Shown: positions 1 to 7,788, counted from the first letter of the stretch. The stretch: DNA of 10,129 nucleotides from JBCDLI01 sp038745535 (GCA_038745535.1 JBCDLI010000071.1:1-10129); one strand, 5' to 3'. The notes: a model not told the origin generated them from the sequence alone. A program made the numbers and translations.

Positions 1-477
1 AAGCAGGGTGGGCGCACGCTGGAAATCCAGCGCCTCATCGGGCGCTCCATGCGCGCGATAGTTGATTTGACGGCACTCGGCGAGCGTCAGATCACCATCG
101 ACTGCGATGTAATTCAGGCCGATGGTGGAACGCGGACGGCTGCAATCACAGGCGGCTGGGTCGCCCTGCACGATTGCCTCGACTGGATGCACTCGCGCCA
201 GATGGCCTCAAAAACCCGCGTTTTGACAGATCATATCGCAGCGGTTTCCTGCGGAATTTACAATGGTCAGCCCGTCACCGATCTGGATTATGCCGAAGAC
301 TCCAACGCCGAAACCGACGCCAATTTCGTCATGACAGGCTCTGGCGGCATTGTGGAAATTCAAGGCACTGCTGAAGGTGCGCCATTCTCGCGCGATGAGT
401 TCGACGCTCTGTTCGGGTACGCGCAGCGGTCCATCGGCGAACTGGTTGAGATGCAAAAGCGGGCAATAGGCAGCTGA
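1..477 (+). CDS. rph: Ribonuclease PH, C-terminal part (5' end outside window)
   Basis: Phosphorolytic 3'-to-5' exoribonuclease that trims nucleotides downstream of the CCA end of tRNA precursors and helps degrade structured RNA; the family forms ring-shaped hexamers. The frame is open from base 1, so about 158 residues of a roughly 240-residue protein are visible; the ATG at 49 is internal, because the family-conserved stretch GRTLEIQRLIGRS lies before it. The core QITIDCDVIQADGGTRTA carries the conserved acidic residues (visible residues 34, 36 and 41) of the RNase PH active site, and the end GIVEIQGTAEGAPFSRDEFD is the typical C-terminal lobe. The N-terminal third, including the phosphate-binding arginine region, is not in the window. 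The stop (TGA) is 3 bp before rdgB, so the two are probably co-transcribed. Identification is by recognised family motifs; no oddity seen. Confidence 0.96.
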   Translation, partial: KQGGRTLEIQRLIGRSMRAIVDLTALGERQITIDCDVIQADGGTRTAAITGGWVALHDCLDWMHSRQMASKTRVLTDHIAAVSCGIYNGQPVTDLDYAEDSNAETDANFVMTGSGGIVEIQGTAEGAPFSRDEFDALFGYAQRSIGELVEMQKRAIGS

Positions 478-480
478 TCT

Positions 481-1140
481 GTGAACGAACTCCGAAAGCT
501 ACAACCCGGAAAACTCGTGCTCGCCACCCACAATGAGGGTAAGCGTGTCGAGATCATGGATTTGATCGGGCCCTTTGGTTTCGACATTGCCTCGGCTGGT
601 CAGCTTGGGCTTGATGAGCCTGTGGAGGATGGCACCACTTTTCGCGAAAACGCGCGTATCAAGGCGATCAGCGCCATGGAAGCGAGCGGCTTTCCGGCTT
701 TGTCCGATGACAGTGGGATAGCCGTGGATGCGCTGGACGGCGCGCCGGGTGTCTACACGGCCGATTGGGCCGAACTGCCAAACGGCGGCGGTCGTGATTT
801 CGCCATGGCGATGCGGACCGTCGAAGAGAAGCTACAAGCTGCAGGCGCAACTGCACCTGAGGAACGCAAAGCTGCGTTTCACGCTACACTTTGTATCGCG
901 TTCACCGACGGCCATTGCGAGTTTTTTGAAGGCATTGCGCCCGGACATCTGATTTGGCCGCCACGCGGTGATCTGGGCTTTGGATACGATCCTGTATTTA
1001 TCCCCGAGGGCCACACCCGGACCTTTGGTGAAATGACGGCGCAAGAAAAGCACGGCTGGAAGCCCGGGCAGAAAGCCGCCTTGTCTCACCGGGCACGGGC
1101 GTTCAAATTACTAGCACAAGAAGGTTTGGCGCTCGACTGA
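481..1140 (+). CDS. rdgB: dITP/XTP pyrophosphatase (RdgB/HAM1 family)
   Basis: House-cleaning nucleoside triphosphate pyrophosphohydrolase that converts dITP, ITP and XTP to monophosphates plus PPi, keeping deaminated purines out of DNA and RNA; cytosolic, Mg-dependent, dimeric in characterised members. The 219 residues show the whole Ham1 signature: LVLATHNEGK at 12-21, FRENARIKA at 54-62, the catalytic SDDSG at 75-79, FGYDPVF at 167-173 and SHRARA at 202-207. Length is slightly above the usual ~200. The start is a GTG three bases after the rph stop; the upstream ribosome-binding site is weak (a purine patch within the rph end), which fits translational coupling to rph. The reading MNELRKLQPGK before the first strand matches the short N-terminal lead seen in alphaproteobacterial homologues. 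The pairing with rph is a common alphaproteobacterial arrangement. Confidence 0.97.
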   Translation: MNELRKLQPGKLVLATHNEGKRVEIMDLIGPFGFDIASAGQLGLDEPVEDGTTFRENARIKAISAMEASGFPALSDDSGIAVDALDGAPGVYTADWAELPNGGGRDFAMAMRTVEEKLQAAGATAPEERKAAFHATLCIAFTDGHCEFFEGIAPGHLIWPPRGDLGFGYDPVFIPEGHTRTFGEMTAQEKHGWKPGQKAALSHRARAFKLLAQEGLALD

Positions 1141-1162
1141 TCGCTAGCCGGTGAACGCAATC

Positions 1163-1166
1163 GGAG
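1163..1166 (+). promoter_or_regulatory. Ribosome-binding site fixing the hemW start
   Basis: GGAG lies 6 nt before the GTG at 1173. The other in-frame start, GTG at 1221, has no purine-rich sequence before it, so the upstream GTG is preferred. Confidence 0.6.
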
Positions 1167-1172
1167 CGGCAG

Positions 1173-2390
1173 GTGCTCGCACAACCCGACACACACTTGG
1201 AGTTCGCTAAACGCTCTGGTGTGCCCATCAACAATGATGACGGCACGCCCGGCTTTGGCATCTACGTACATTGGCCGTTTTGCGAGGCCAAATGCCCCTA
1301 TTGCGATTTCAATTCCCACGTCCGTCGCCGCGAGCCGGACCAAGCAGAGTTTGCTGCCGCGTATGTGAAAGAAGTCGAGCACTTCGCCGCGCTGACAGGA
1401 CACCGGGAGGTCACCAGCATTTTCTTCGGTGGAGGCACGCCGTCTTTGATGGAGCCCGCGACCGTCGACACCATACTGAACGCCATCGCGCAAAACTGGT
1501 CCGCGCCAAGCGGCATCGAAATCACTATGGAGGCCAATCCATCGTCGGCAGAAGCAACGCGTTTTCGCGACTATCGTGCCCTGGGCGTCAATCGCCTGTC
1601 GCTCGGTGTGCAGGCCTTAAACGATGCTGATCTAAAAGCGCTCGGCCGAGTCCATTCGGTCCACGAGGCATTGGGTGCAATCAAGCTGGCGCGCGAAACG
1701 TTCCCACGCATGTCGTTCGATCTGATCTACGCCCGGTCTGGTCAGACGCTTTCATCGTGGGAAGCCGAACTTCGTGAAGCAATCGGCTATGCCGCCGACC
1801 ATCTTTCGCTCTACCAACTAACGATTGAGGACAACACGCCGTTCAAGGCGCTGCACAAATCCGGTCGCCTGATCATCCCCGACGATGACAGCGCGGCAGA
1901 CATGTTCGATTTAACGCAAGAGGTGACAGAAGCTCTTGGGCTGCCAGCCTATGAGGTCTCGAACCACGCGGCGCCGGGTTCGCAGTCGCGGCATAACCTG
2001 ACCTATTGGCGGTATGGCTACTATGTAGGTATTGGCCCCGGTGCGCATGGCCGCATCACGCCTGTCGGTGGCGAACGCACTGCCACTTCGACCGAAAAAC
2101 ATCCGGAGAAATGGCGTCGTACAGTGATGGAGAAGGGCCATGGTGCGGTGGAGTTTTCAGGCCTCCTCATCGATGATCAGTGGGAAGAAATGCTGCTCAT
2201 GGGCATGCGCCTGAAAGAGGGTCTGGACCTCGCGCGGCTAGAGCAGTTTGGTAGACGTACTCCGCACGTCGAAGCTATGCAGCACATGCTGGATATCGGC
2301 GTAATCGAACGTGTCGGCAATGCGCGCATACGAGCGACCCGCGCAGGCGTTCCGGTTCTCAACAGCATTATCGCCGAGTTGGCCGCTTGA
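1173..2390 (+). CDS. hemW: Radical SAM heme chaperone HemW (coproporphyrinogen III oxidase-like)
   Basis: HemW-type radical SAM protein, 405 residues. Characterised members bind a [4Fe-4S] cluster and heme and deliver heme to respiratory enzymes; they were formerly annotated as oxygen-independent coproporphyrinogen III oxidase HemN. The cluster motif is Cys37-x3-Cys41-x2-Cys44 in HWPFCEAKCPYCDFNSH. Other landmarks are FFGGGTPS at 84-91, EANPSS at 120-125, NRLSLGVQ at 140-147, YEVSNHA at 260-266 and HNLTYWRYGYYVGIGPGAHGR-type core at 274-294, which points to HemW rather than true HemN; the extra N-terminal cysteine of HemN-type CxxxCxxCxC is absent (CPYCDF). An N-terminal lead of about 27 residues precedes the first strand, somewhat long for the family, so a later start is possible, but only the GTG at 1173 has a good ribosome-binding site. 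Its last 4 bases overlap rsmI. Confidence 0.95.
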   Translation: MLAQPDTHLEFAKRSGVPINNDDGTPGFGIYVHWPFCEAKCPYCDFNSHVRRREPDQAEFAAAYVKEVEHFAALTGHREVTSIFFGGGTPSLMEPATVDTILNAIAQNWSAPSGIEITMEANPSSAEATRFRDYRALGVNRLSLGVQALNDADLKALGRVHSVHEALGAIKLARETFPRMSFDLIYARSGQTLSSWEAELREAIGYAADHLSLYQLTIEDNTPFKALHKSGRLIIPDDDSAADMFDLTQEVTEALGLPAYEVSNHAAPGSQSRHNLTYWRYGYYVGIGPGAHGRITPVGGERTATSTEKHPEKWRRTVMEKGHGAVEFSGLLIDDQWEEMLLMGMRLKEGLDLARLEQFGRRTPHVEAMQHMLDIGVIERVGNARIRATRAGVPVLNSIIAELAA

Positions 2391-3283
2391 CCGGTCGAAC
2401 CTATGCGCTTGGCGACCGGGTGTTTGATGCGCCGCCGCTTGAAGCTGGACTCTATATTGTCGCCACGCCCATCGGCAATTTGCGGGATATAACCCTTCGC
2501 GCACTCGATGTACTGGCAGGATGTGATCTGCTGGCGTGCGAAGATACACGCGTGACGCGCAAACTGCTTGATCGATACTCCATCCGCGTGCCACGCCTCA
2601 TCGCCTATCACGAGCACAACAGCGACCACGCCGGTGAACAAATACTCGCCGCTTTGGACGATGAAGAATCCGTCGCTTTGGTGTCTGATGCTGGCACGCC
2701 GCTCGTGTCTGATCCGGGCTACAAGCTGGTCATCGCCGCGCGCGGAGCGGGTCACAAAGTTTGGCCGATTCCGGGAGCGTCATCGGTGCTCGCTGCTATG
2801 TCGGCCAGCGGCTTACCGACCGACGACTTCCGGTTTGTCGGGTTTTTACCGACGAAGAAAAGCCATCGTGATGCGAAGCTGAGAGCGCTCGCGAACAGCG
2901 AAAGCACGATTGCGTTTTTTGAGTCACCCAAGCGCCTGATCGACACGCTGAATGCGCTGGGTGAGATCATGGGTGGTGACCGTCGAATTTCTGTCGCGCG
3001 CGAACTGACGAAACTGCACGAGACCGTGCTCACCGGAACTGTTCGCGAATTGACGAAGGCTTTTGATGAGAAACAGGTGCGCGGCGAGATTGTGGTGCTG
3101 CTCGAACCAGCCGAAGCCAAACCGGATCTGTTGAGCCAAGAGGCGCTCGACGAGCTTCTCAAAACCCTGCTATCAGAAATGTCGGCTTCCAATGCCGCGA
3201 AAAAGGCAGCGGTTGAAACAGGTCTTGCCAAGTCCGAACTCTATCAGCGGTGTCTCGCTTTGAAAGCGACCAATGCCAATTGA
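2387..3283 (+). CDS. rsmI: 16S rRNA (cytidine1402-2'-O)-methyltransferase RsmI
   Basis: SAM-dependent methyltransferase of the tetrapyrrole-methylase fold that adds the 2'-O-methyl group to C1402 in the decoding centre of 16S rRNA. In 298 residues the family landmarks appear in order: VATPIGNLRDIT at 25-36, CEDTR at 51-55, LVSDAGTPLVSDPG around 98-111, PGASS at 129-133, GFLP at 152-155, FFESPKR at 177-183 and RELTKLHE at 205-212, followed by a lysine/alanine-rich C-terminal helical tail. The start chosen is TTG at 2387, overlapping the hemW TGA by 4 bases (TTGA), because the segment RTYALGDRVFDAPPLEAGLY resembles the N-terminal lead of alphaproteobacterial homologues; GTG at 2420 is the alternative. 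The 4-base overlap suggests translation by termination-reinitiation after hemW. It overlaps yraN by 11 bp. Confidence 0.95.
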   Translation: MTGRTYALGDRVFDAPPLEAGLYIVATPIGNLRDITLRALDVLAGCDLLACEDTRVTRKLLDRYSIRVPRLIAYHEHNSDHAGEQILAALDDEESVALVSDAGTPLVSDPGYKLVIAARGAGHKVWPIPGASSVLAAMSASGLPTDDFRFVGFLPTKKSHRDAKLRALANSESTIAFFESPKRLIDTLNALGEIMGGDRRISVARELTKLHETVLTGTVRELTKAFDEKQVRGEIVVLLEPAEAKPDLLSQEALDELLKTLLSEMSASNAAKKAAVETGLAKSELYQRCLALKATNAN

Positions 3284-3632
3284 GAAAAAGCGCGAAGCTT
3301 ATCGGCTAGGTATCGCCGCTGAAAGCCGCGCAGCGTGGGCACTCCGCCTGAAAGGGTTTCGCATCGTCGCGCGGCGCTTCAAAACCAAAGCAGGCGAAGT
3401 TGACCTCATTGCCAGACGCGGCAAGCTGATCCTGATGGTTGAGGTGAAAGCGCGACGGACATTGAAAGATGCCGTCAACAGCGTGTCCTACACCGCTTGG
3501 AATCGCATTGAGGCCGCAGGCGATCAATGGCTCGCGAAACAAAAGGACTACGGGCAACTATCGATCCGGTTTGACCTCGTGGCAGTATTGCCGGGTAAGT
3601 GGCCAATCCATTTGGAGAACGCTCGTTATTAG
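3273..3632 (+). CDS. yraN: UPF0102 family protein YraN (nuclease-like fold, function unproven)
   Basis: Small cytosolic protein of 119 residues in the UPF0102/YraN family, which is related by fold to PD-(D/E)xK nucleases (Holliday-junction-resolvase-like); no activity is firmly established for most members. The nuclease-like core is visible: Glu17 in the first helix (AAESRA), GEVDLIARRG with Asp44, and VEVKARR with Glu57 and Lys59, the D...ExK arrangement. The family's usual length is about 115-130 residues. The ATG lies 11 bp inside rsmI; rsmI-yraN adjacency is widespread in Proteobacteria and supports the start and the assignment. Its stop TAG (3630-3632) overlaps the stop of the convergent NAMPT gene. 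In many alphaproteobacteria the glutathione synthetase gene follows yraN (from memory); here it does not. Confidence 0.92.
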   Translation: MPIEKKREAYRLGIAAESRAAWALRLKGFRIVARRFKTKAGEVDLIARRGKLILMVEVKARRTLKDAVNSVSYTAWNRIEAAGDQWLAKQKDYGQLSIRFDLVAVLPGKWPIHLENARY

Positions 3633-5011
3633 GTAGGGTTCGCCCGCTCGCGGATTTCCGCAAATGAATAATCGGTCTTCAACTCACCGTTTTCCCAAAC
3701 AGTGGAAAGCAGGTTTTCCGCTGGACCGATATCTTTGAGCGGCATCGCTTTTGGCTGATCACCATCCATTACCACCGCCTGCCGATAGCGTTTGGACGCT
3801 TTGCCGGGATCGGTTTTCGGGTCCTTTGAAATGCCGTGCCAAACGCCATCCTTATCCTGTCGCGCATTGGCTTTCATCGCGAACCGCAGCGTGTCGCGAT
3901 TGACCTTTTGCAACAGGCCAGCACCCATGCCGAAGGCGAGGTTTTCCGATGACCAACCACGTTCTTCCAGTGTGTCGAGCAGCACTTGGATGGTCTTCGG
4001 CGTGATGCCGTCGCCTTGGATCACGCGAATGCACGGCGCGAGAACCTTGAAGCCCTTCGCGTTGACCGAATACCCGAAAATCTCGCCCAGCATTTCAATC
4101 GTATCGATGGGCACCCGTGTGGCATCGCCGGAATCGGGGCGCACGACGAGTGTCCCGCCAAATTCTTGCACTTTTTGCTTGAGCGAGCCGCCCCAGATAT
4201 CGCGCACCGCGCGGAAAAGATCGTAGCTGTCGGAGACGACGGCCACGAGTTTTCCCTCGCCGCCAAACTGATCGACCATGTTTTCGTAAGCGTCGGTTTC
4301 GCGCTCTTCGCCCCACGCTGTCATGGTGGAATGCTCGGCTGCGGGGAGGGAAAAACCGGCCATCTCTTCGCCGTAATAGCGCTTGGCGTAGACCAGACCT
4401 GAAACTGTGTCCGTGCCCATGAAATTGACGAGATGGGCCGCGCCGCCAATGCCCGCCTGTTCGAAGCTTGTTGCGCCCCGTGCACCAAAATCATGCAGGC
4501 GAAACGGCAGCACGCCAGCTGGCTGATCGCAGGTCCGCTCCAGTGACGCCGCAATCATCTGCCGAACGTGCCAAGATACGGTCGCGACGGTAGATGGATA
4601 CCAGACCGCGCGCAGGAGTGACGTCTCAATGAATGTCGGCAGCCAGAAAAAATCTGAGTCGCTATTGCGCACCTGAACCAAAGGCGTGCCGACGGGAACG
4701 ACCGACCCTTCCGGAAGCGCTTCGATCACCAGCGGCAAATATCCGCCGTGTTTATCGATGAGCTTTTCCCAGCCTTCGCGGTGAAACGGCAATCCGTGCG
4801 CGGTGACCATCGCGTCTGCTTCGTCGATGTCTTCGCGCGTGACCGGCTTTGACAAATACTCTTTCAGGAACATCTGCAGCCCGAAAAACAAAACGTTTTC
4901 GCAGTCGCCACCACGCCGCGACTCGATATAGGCCGAGATCGCCGCCGTCTCCGGCGGATACTGTGCAAAGTGCGAGTATTTGTAGGAGTCGGTGTTCAGG
5001 ATCAGGTTCAT
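3629..5011 (-). CDS. nadV: Nicotinamide phosphoribosyltransferase (NAMPT/NadV type)
   Basis: Converts nicotinamide and PRPP to nicotinamide mononucleotide, the entry step of the two-step NAD salvage route. The 460 residues align by eye with human NAMPT over nearly the whole length: TDSYKYSHFAQYPP at 7-20, RLHDFGARG at 171-179 (Arg178 = human Arg196), NFMGTDT at 196-202 (Asp201 = Asp219), PAAEHSTMTAWG with His227 (= His247, the residue phosphorylated in the human enzyme), RPDSGD at 291-296 (Arg291/Asp293 = Arg311/Asp313), IQGDG at 331-335 and GLLQKVNRD with Arg372 (= Arg392). The Asp201 position supports nicotinamide rather than nicotinic acid as substrate. Gly384 of the human loop is Ala364 here. 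ATG at 5011 follows the pheT stop by 2 bp with a strong ribosome-binding site, so it is the last gene of the pheS-pheT unit. No NMN adenylyltransferase gene is present in the window. The symbol is by family analogy. Confidence 0.93.
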   Translation of the reverse strand: MNLILNTDSYKYSHFAQYPPETAAISAYIESRRGGDCENVLFFGLQMFLKEYLSKPVTREDIDEADAMVTAHGLPFHREGWEKLIDKHGGYLPLVIEALPEGSVVPVGTPLVQVRNSDSDFFWLPTFIETSLLRAVWYPSTVATVSWHVRQMIAASLERTCDQPAGVLPFRLHDFGARGATSFEQAGIGGAAHLVNFMGTDTVSGLVYAKRYYGEEMAGFSLPAAEHSTMTAWGEERETDAYENMVDQFGGEGKLVAVVSDSYDLFRAVRDIWGGSLKQKVQEFGGTLVVRPDSGDATRVPIDTIEMLGEIFGYSVNAKGFKVLAPCIRVIQGDGITPKTIQVLLDTLEERGWSSENLAFGMGAGLLQKVNRDTLRFAMKANARQDKDGVWHGISKDPKTDPGKASKRYRQAVVMDGDQPKAMPLKDIGPAENLLSTVWENGELKTDYSFAEIRERANPT

Positions 5012-5013
5012 AG

Positions 5014-7458
5014 TTACCCCCTCAACACCCCGCCGACCTTCTCACCTGCGATGATGACGGACGATTGCAGCGCTTCTAACTGCTCTTCCGTGAGGGTCGC
5101 GTCGGTGGGCTGCAACTCCACTTCCAGCGCGATGGATTTTTTGTCCTCGCCAAGTGAAGCGCCCTCGAAGATATCGAACACTTTGACGGCGGTGATCAGC
5201 TTTTTGTCCGCGCCGGTAACGGCTTTCACGAGCTTCAGCGCGGGCAACGCTTTATCGACCACGAACGCGAAGTCGCGGGTGACCGCCTGAAACTGCGAGA
5301 GATCCAGACGCGGCTTGGTTTTCGTGGCCTTCTTTTTCGGCACTGGAATCGCATCCAGAAACACTTCAAATCCGCAAACCGGACCCTTCACGTCCAGCGC
5401 ATCAAGCGTCTTCGGGTGAAACTCGCCGAAATGACCGAGCACGTTTTTCGGACCGAGCTTGATCACGCCCGAACGACCCGGATGATAATAGTCGGGTGCC
5501 GTTGCTTCAATCTGCAGATTTGCGACCGGCGCGCCAACGGCTTCCAGCGCCGCGAACGCATCGGCTTTGGCATCGAAAACTGTAACCGAACCATGATTGC
5601 GGCCCCAATCGCGACCCGCACCTGTCAATTGAGCTGTGCCGCGACGAACACCGCCGGCGACCCGTTTCTGGCCGTTCGCCGTGTCATCTTGATAGACACC
5701 GGAGACCTCGAAAAGCGCTGCATCGCCGTGGCCGAAGTTAGCGTTGCGTTGGGCGGCGACGAGCAAGCCCGGCAACAGCGATGGCCGCATATCGCTCATA
5801 TCCGCCGCAATAGGATTTTCGAGCTTCAGCGCCTCAGATCCACCGCCGAACAATTCCGCGTGGCCCTGCGGAATGAACGAATAGGTGACCGCTTCCATCA
5901 TGCCGCGCGCCGCAAGCGCGCGCTTTGCATGGCGGGTACGTATCTGCATGGGCGTCAGAATTTTCTCGTTGACCGATAAGATCGACGGCAGCGGCTGTGG
6001 ATCAATGCGATTAATGCCGTGAATGCGCATCACCTCTTCCACTAGGTCAGATTTGCCTTCCACATCAGGACGCCAAGACGGCACTATGAAACGCACGACA
6101 TCACCGTCAGTCCCGCTTTTCGGTCGGAAGCCAAGATCACCAAGAATTTTGATCTGCGCGTCTCTTCCAACTGCGATGCCGGTCAGACGCTCGGTCTCGG
6201 AAAACGGGAAATCCACTTCGTGATAGTGGTGACCGCTGTCGCCGACGATCTCACCTTCTGATGAAGTCGGATTGCCGTATTGGACTGCAACTTCCGTGGG
6301 CGTGCCGCCGCAAATGTCTGTCACGAGCTTGGTCGCGTGTTCCAGACCGGCGCCCATGAACTCGGGATCAACGCCACGCTCAAAACGATAGCGCGCGTCG
6401 GTGATGATGCCGAGATCGCGTCCCGTGCGCGCGGTGACCTGCGGGTCCCAAAGTGCAGACTCGATCAGCACGTCTGTCGTGGTCTCATCGCAGCCAGTTT
6501 CCTCGCCACCCATGATGCCCGCAAGTGATTCAACACCCTTTTCATCGGCAATGACGCACATGCCATCGCGCAGTGTGTAGGTGCGCTCATCAAGCGCTAG
6601 CAGTTCTTCACCGTCTTTCGCGCTGCGAACAGTCAAGTTTCCGTGCACCTTAGCCGCATCGAACACGTGCAGCGGACGACCAAGGTCAAAAGTCACGTAG
6701 TTGGTAATATCGACCAGCGCGTTGATCGGGCGAAGGCCAATCGCGAGCAGATGCTGCTGCATCCATTTCGGAGACTGGCCATTGTCCAGGCCTTTCACCA
6801 TGCGCAGCGCGAACCCAGGACAGAGATCAGGCGCTTCGATTGCCACCTTCACGGGGCATTCGCCCGTGCCCGCTATCGGTTCAATCGCCGCCTCCTTGAG
6901 CGTGCCGAGACCTGCGGCAGCCAGATCGCGGGCGATACCGTGTACGCCGGTGCAGTCGGGCCGGTTCGGCGTGAGGCCGATTTCAATCACCGGATCATCA
7001 AGCCCCGCATAGGCGGCAAAACTTGACCCGATTGCCACGTCGTCTGTGAGATCGATAATGCCGTCGTGCTCATCCGACATTTGGAGTTCGCGTTCTGAGC
7101 ACATCATGCCGTGGCTTTCGACACCGCGAATTTTACCAACCGCGAGCGTGATGTCGATGCCTGGCACATAGGTGCCCGGCGCCGCAAACGCTCCGACGAG
7201 ACCCTCACGCGCGTTCGGCGCACCGCAGACAACCTGCACCGGATCGCCTTCGCCCGTGTCCACCATCAGCACTTTAAGCTTGTCGGCATCGGGGTGCTTT
7301 TCAGCACTCAGCACTTTGGCGATTTTGAACGGCGCAAACGCGCTTTTGTCGTCGACCTCTTCGACCTCAAGACCGATCATCGTCAGCGTCTCGACAATCT
7401 CCTCAAGCGAGGCTTCGGTTTCAAGGTGATCCTTGAGCCATGATAGGGTGAATTTCAT
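5014..7458 (-). CDS. pheT: Phenylalanyl-tRNA synthetase beta subunit
   Basis: Large subunit of the (alpha-beta)2 phenylalanyl-tRNA synthetase: binds tRNA-Phe, edits mischarged Tyr-tRNA-Phe and supports the alpha active site. The 814 residues are the normal bacterial length and carry the full domain series: an N-terminal lead (MKFTLSWLKDHL), an EMAP-like tRNA-binding domain at about 40-148 (SAEKHPDADKL and VVCGAPN), GLTPNRPDC at 161-169, the B3/4 editing domain at about 210-390 ending near RFERGVDP, the B5 domain at about 420-495 (SWRPDVEGKSDLVEEVMRIHG), the class II synthetase-like core at about 505-700 with YYHPGRSG at 657-664, and the ferredoxin-fold anticodon-binding domain at about 720-814 (FQAVTRDFAFVV). 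The ATG has only a weak GGA about 8 nt upstream. Unlike in most bacteria it does not directly follow pheS; two small genes intervene, leaving a 54-bp gap before pheT. Confidence 0.98.
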   Translation of the reverse strand: MKFTLSWLKDHLETEASLEEIVETLTMIGLEVEEVDDKSAFAPFKIAKVLSAEKHPDADKLKVLMVDTGEGDPVQVVCGAPNAREGLVGAFAAPGTYVPGIDITLAVGKIRGVESHGMMCSERELQMSDEHDGIIDLTDDVAIGSSFAAYAGLDDPVIEIGLTPNRPDCTGVHGIARDLAAAGLGTLKEAAIEPIAGTGECPVKVAIEAPDLCPGFALRMVKGLDNGQSPKWMQQHLLAIGLRPINALVDITNYVTFDLGRPLHVFDAAKVHGNLTVRSAKDGEELLALDERTYTLRDGMCVIADEKGVESLAGIMGGEETGCDETTTDVLIESALWDPQVTARTGRDLGIITDARYRFERGVDPEFMGAGLEHATKLVTDICGGTPTEVAVQYGNPTSSEGEIVGDSGHHYHEVDFPFSETERLTGIAVGRDAQIKILGDLGFRPKSGTDGDVVRFIVPSWRPDVEGKSDLVEEVMRIHGINRIDPQPLPSILSVNEKILTPMQIRTRHAKRALAARGMMEAVTYSFIPQGHAELFGGGSEALKLENPIAADMSDMRPSLLPGLLVAAQRNANFGHGDAALFEVSGVYQDDTANGQKRVAGGVRRGTAQLTGAGRDWGRNHGSVTVFDAKADAFAALEAVGAPVANLQIEATAPDYYHPGRSGVIKLGPKNVLGHFGEFHPKTLDALDVKGPVCGFEVFLDAIPVPKKKATKTKPRLDLSQFQAVTRDFAFVVDKALPALKLVKAVTGADKKLITAVKVFDIFEGASLGEDKKSIALEVELQPTDATLTEEQLEALQSSVIIAGEKVGGVLRG
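5017..5023 (-). promoter_or_regulatory. Strong ribosome-binding site of the NAMPT gene inside the pheT end
   Basis: On the minus strand GAGGGGG ends 5 nt before the ATG at 5011 and overlaps the last codons of pheT. This fixes the NAMPT start and indicates translational coupling to pheT. Confidence 0.7.
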
Positions 7459-7512
7459 TTCGATATATCCAAGAGAGGTTGGCTTTGTTGGCCGCTGAAT
7501 TGTGAAAGGTGT

Positions 7513-7788
7513 CTATGCAGCTTTCACTGGTTCAACCGCACCGGGCGATTTCCAACCCATAAACATGCTCTTTATTGATACGCCCTCATCCGCAGCTTCC
7601 CACCACAACCCAGAGTGCATGAGCTCGATTTCATTTCGATCTTGAGCGTTCAGCGCAGCAACGAAGGGATGCCACCACAATGGTGTCGCGATTTCCCGCC
7701 CATCCTTCAGGCGGACGTGTATTTCGGTCTCTGAACACCAAGCCTCAACTGGCCGCATTTCTTCGGTTTCAAATTCCAAAGAACTCAT
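7513..7788 (-). CDS. DUF2442 family small protein
   Basis: 91-residue protein of unknown function. The pattern of a strand-rich N-terminus, LKDGREIATPLWWHPFV at 27-43, DRNEIEL at 50-56 and GLWWEAADEGVSIKSMFMG at 60-78 matches DUF2442, in which a dG...PL.W.P segment is followed by a W...DE.isv..l..G ending. Tryptophan pairs at 38-39 and 62-63 are notable; no signal peptide, membrane segment or catalytic motif is evident. The ATG lies 20 bp inside the preceding DUF4160 gene and has a good ribosome-binding site. Family members frequently sit beside DUF4160 genes (from memory), and such small overlapping pairs have been suspected of being toxin-antitoxin-like, with DUF2442 the possible DNA- or partner-binding member; this is inference only. 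Lower G+C than pheS suggests acquisition. Confidence 0.8.
   Translation of the reverse strand: MSSLEFETEEMRPVEAWCSETEIHVRLKDGREIATPLWWHPFVAALNAQDRNEIELMHSGLWWEAADEGVSIKSMFMGWKSPGAVEPVKAA

Noticed and set aside
2177..2755. 192-codon open frame on the minus strand across hemW/rsmI, and similar long antisense frames elsewhere
   Set aside because: They lie opposite strongly recognised genes, have arginine/serine-rich low-complexity translations typical of G+C-rich shadow frames, and match no family.
3648..3662. Small inverted repeat GCGGATTTCCGC near the convergent junction as a terminator
   Set aside because: The stem is only about 4-5 bp with no T-tract on either strand and lies within NAMPT coding sequence.
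3629..5011. Phage-type NAD-rebuilding module around NAMPT
   Set aside because: No NMN adenylyltransferase, Nudix or phage gene is adjacent; the neighbours are pheT and yraN, so a housekeeping salvage role is the simpler reading.
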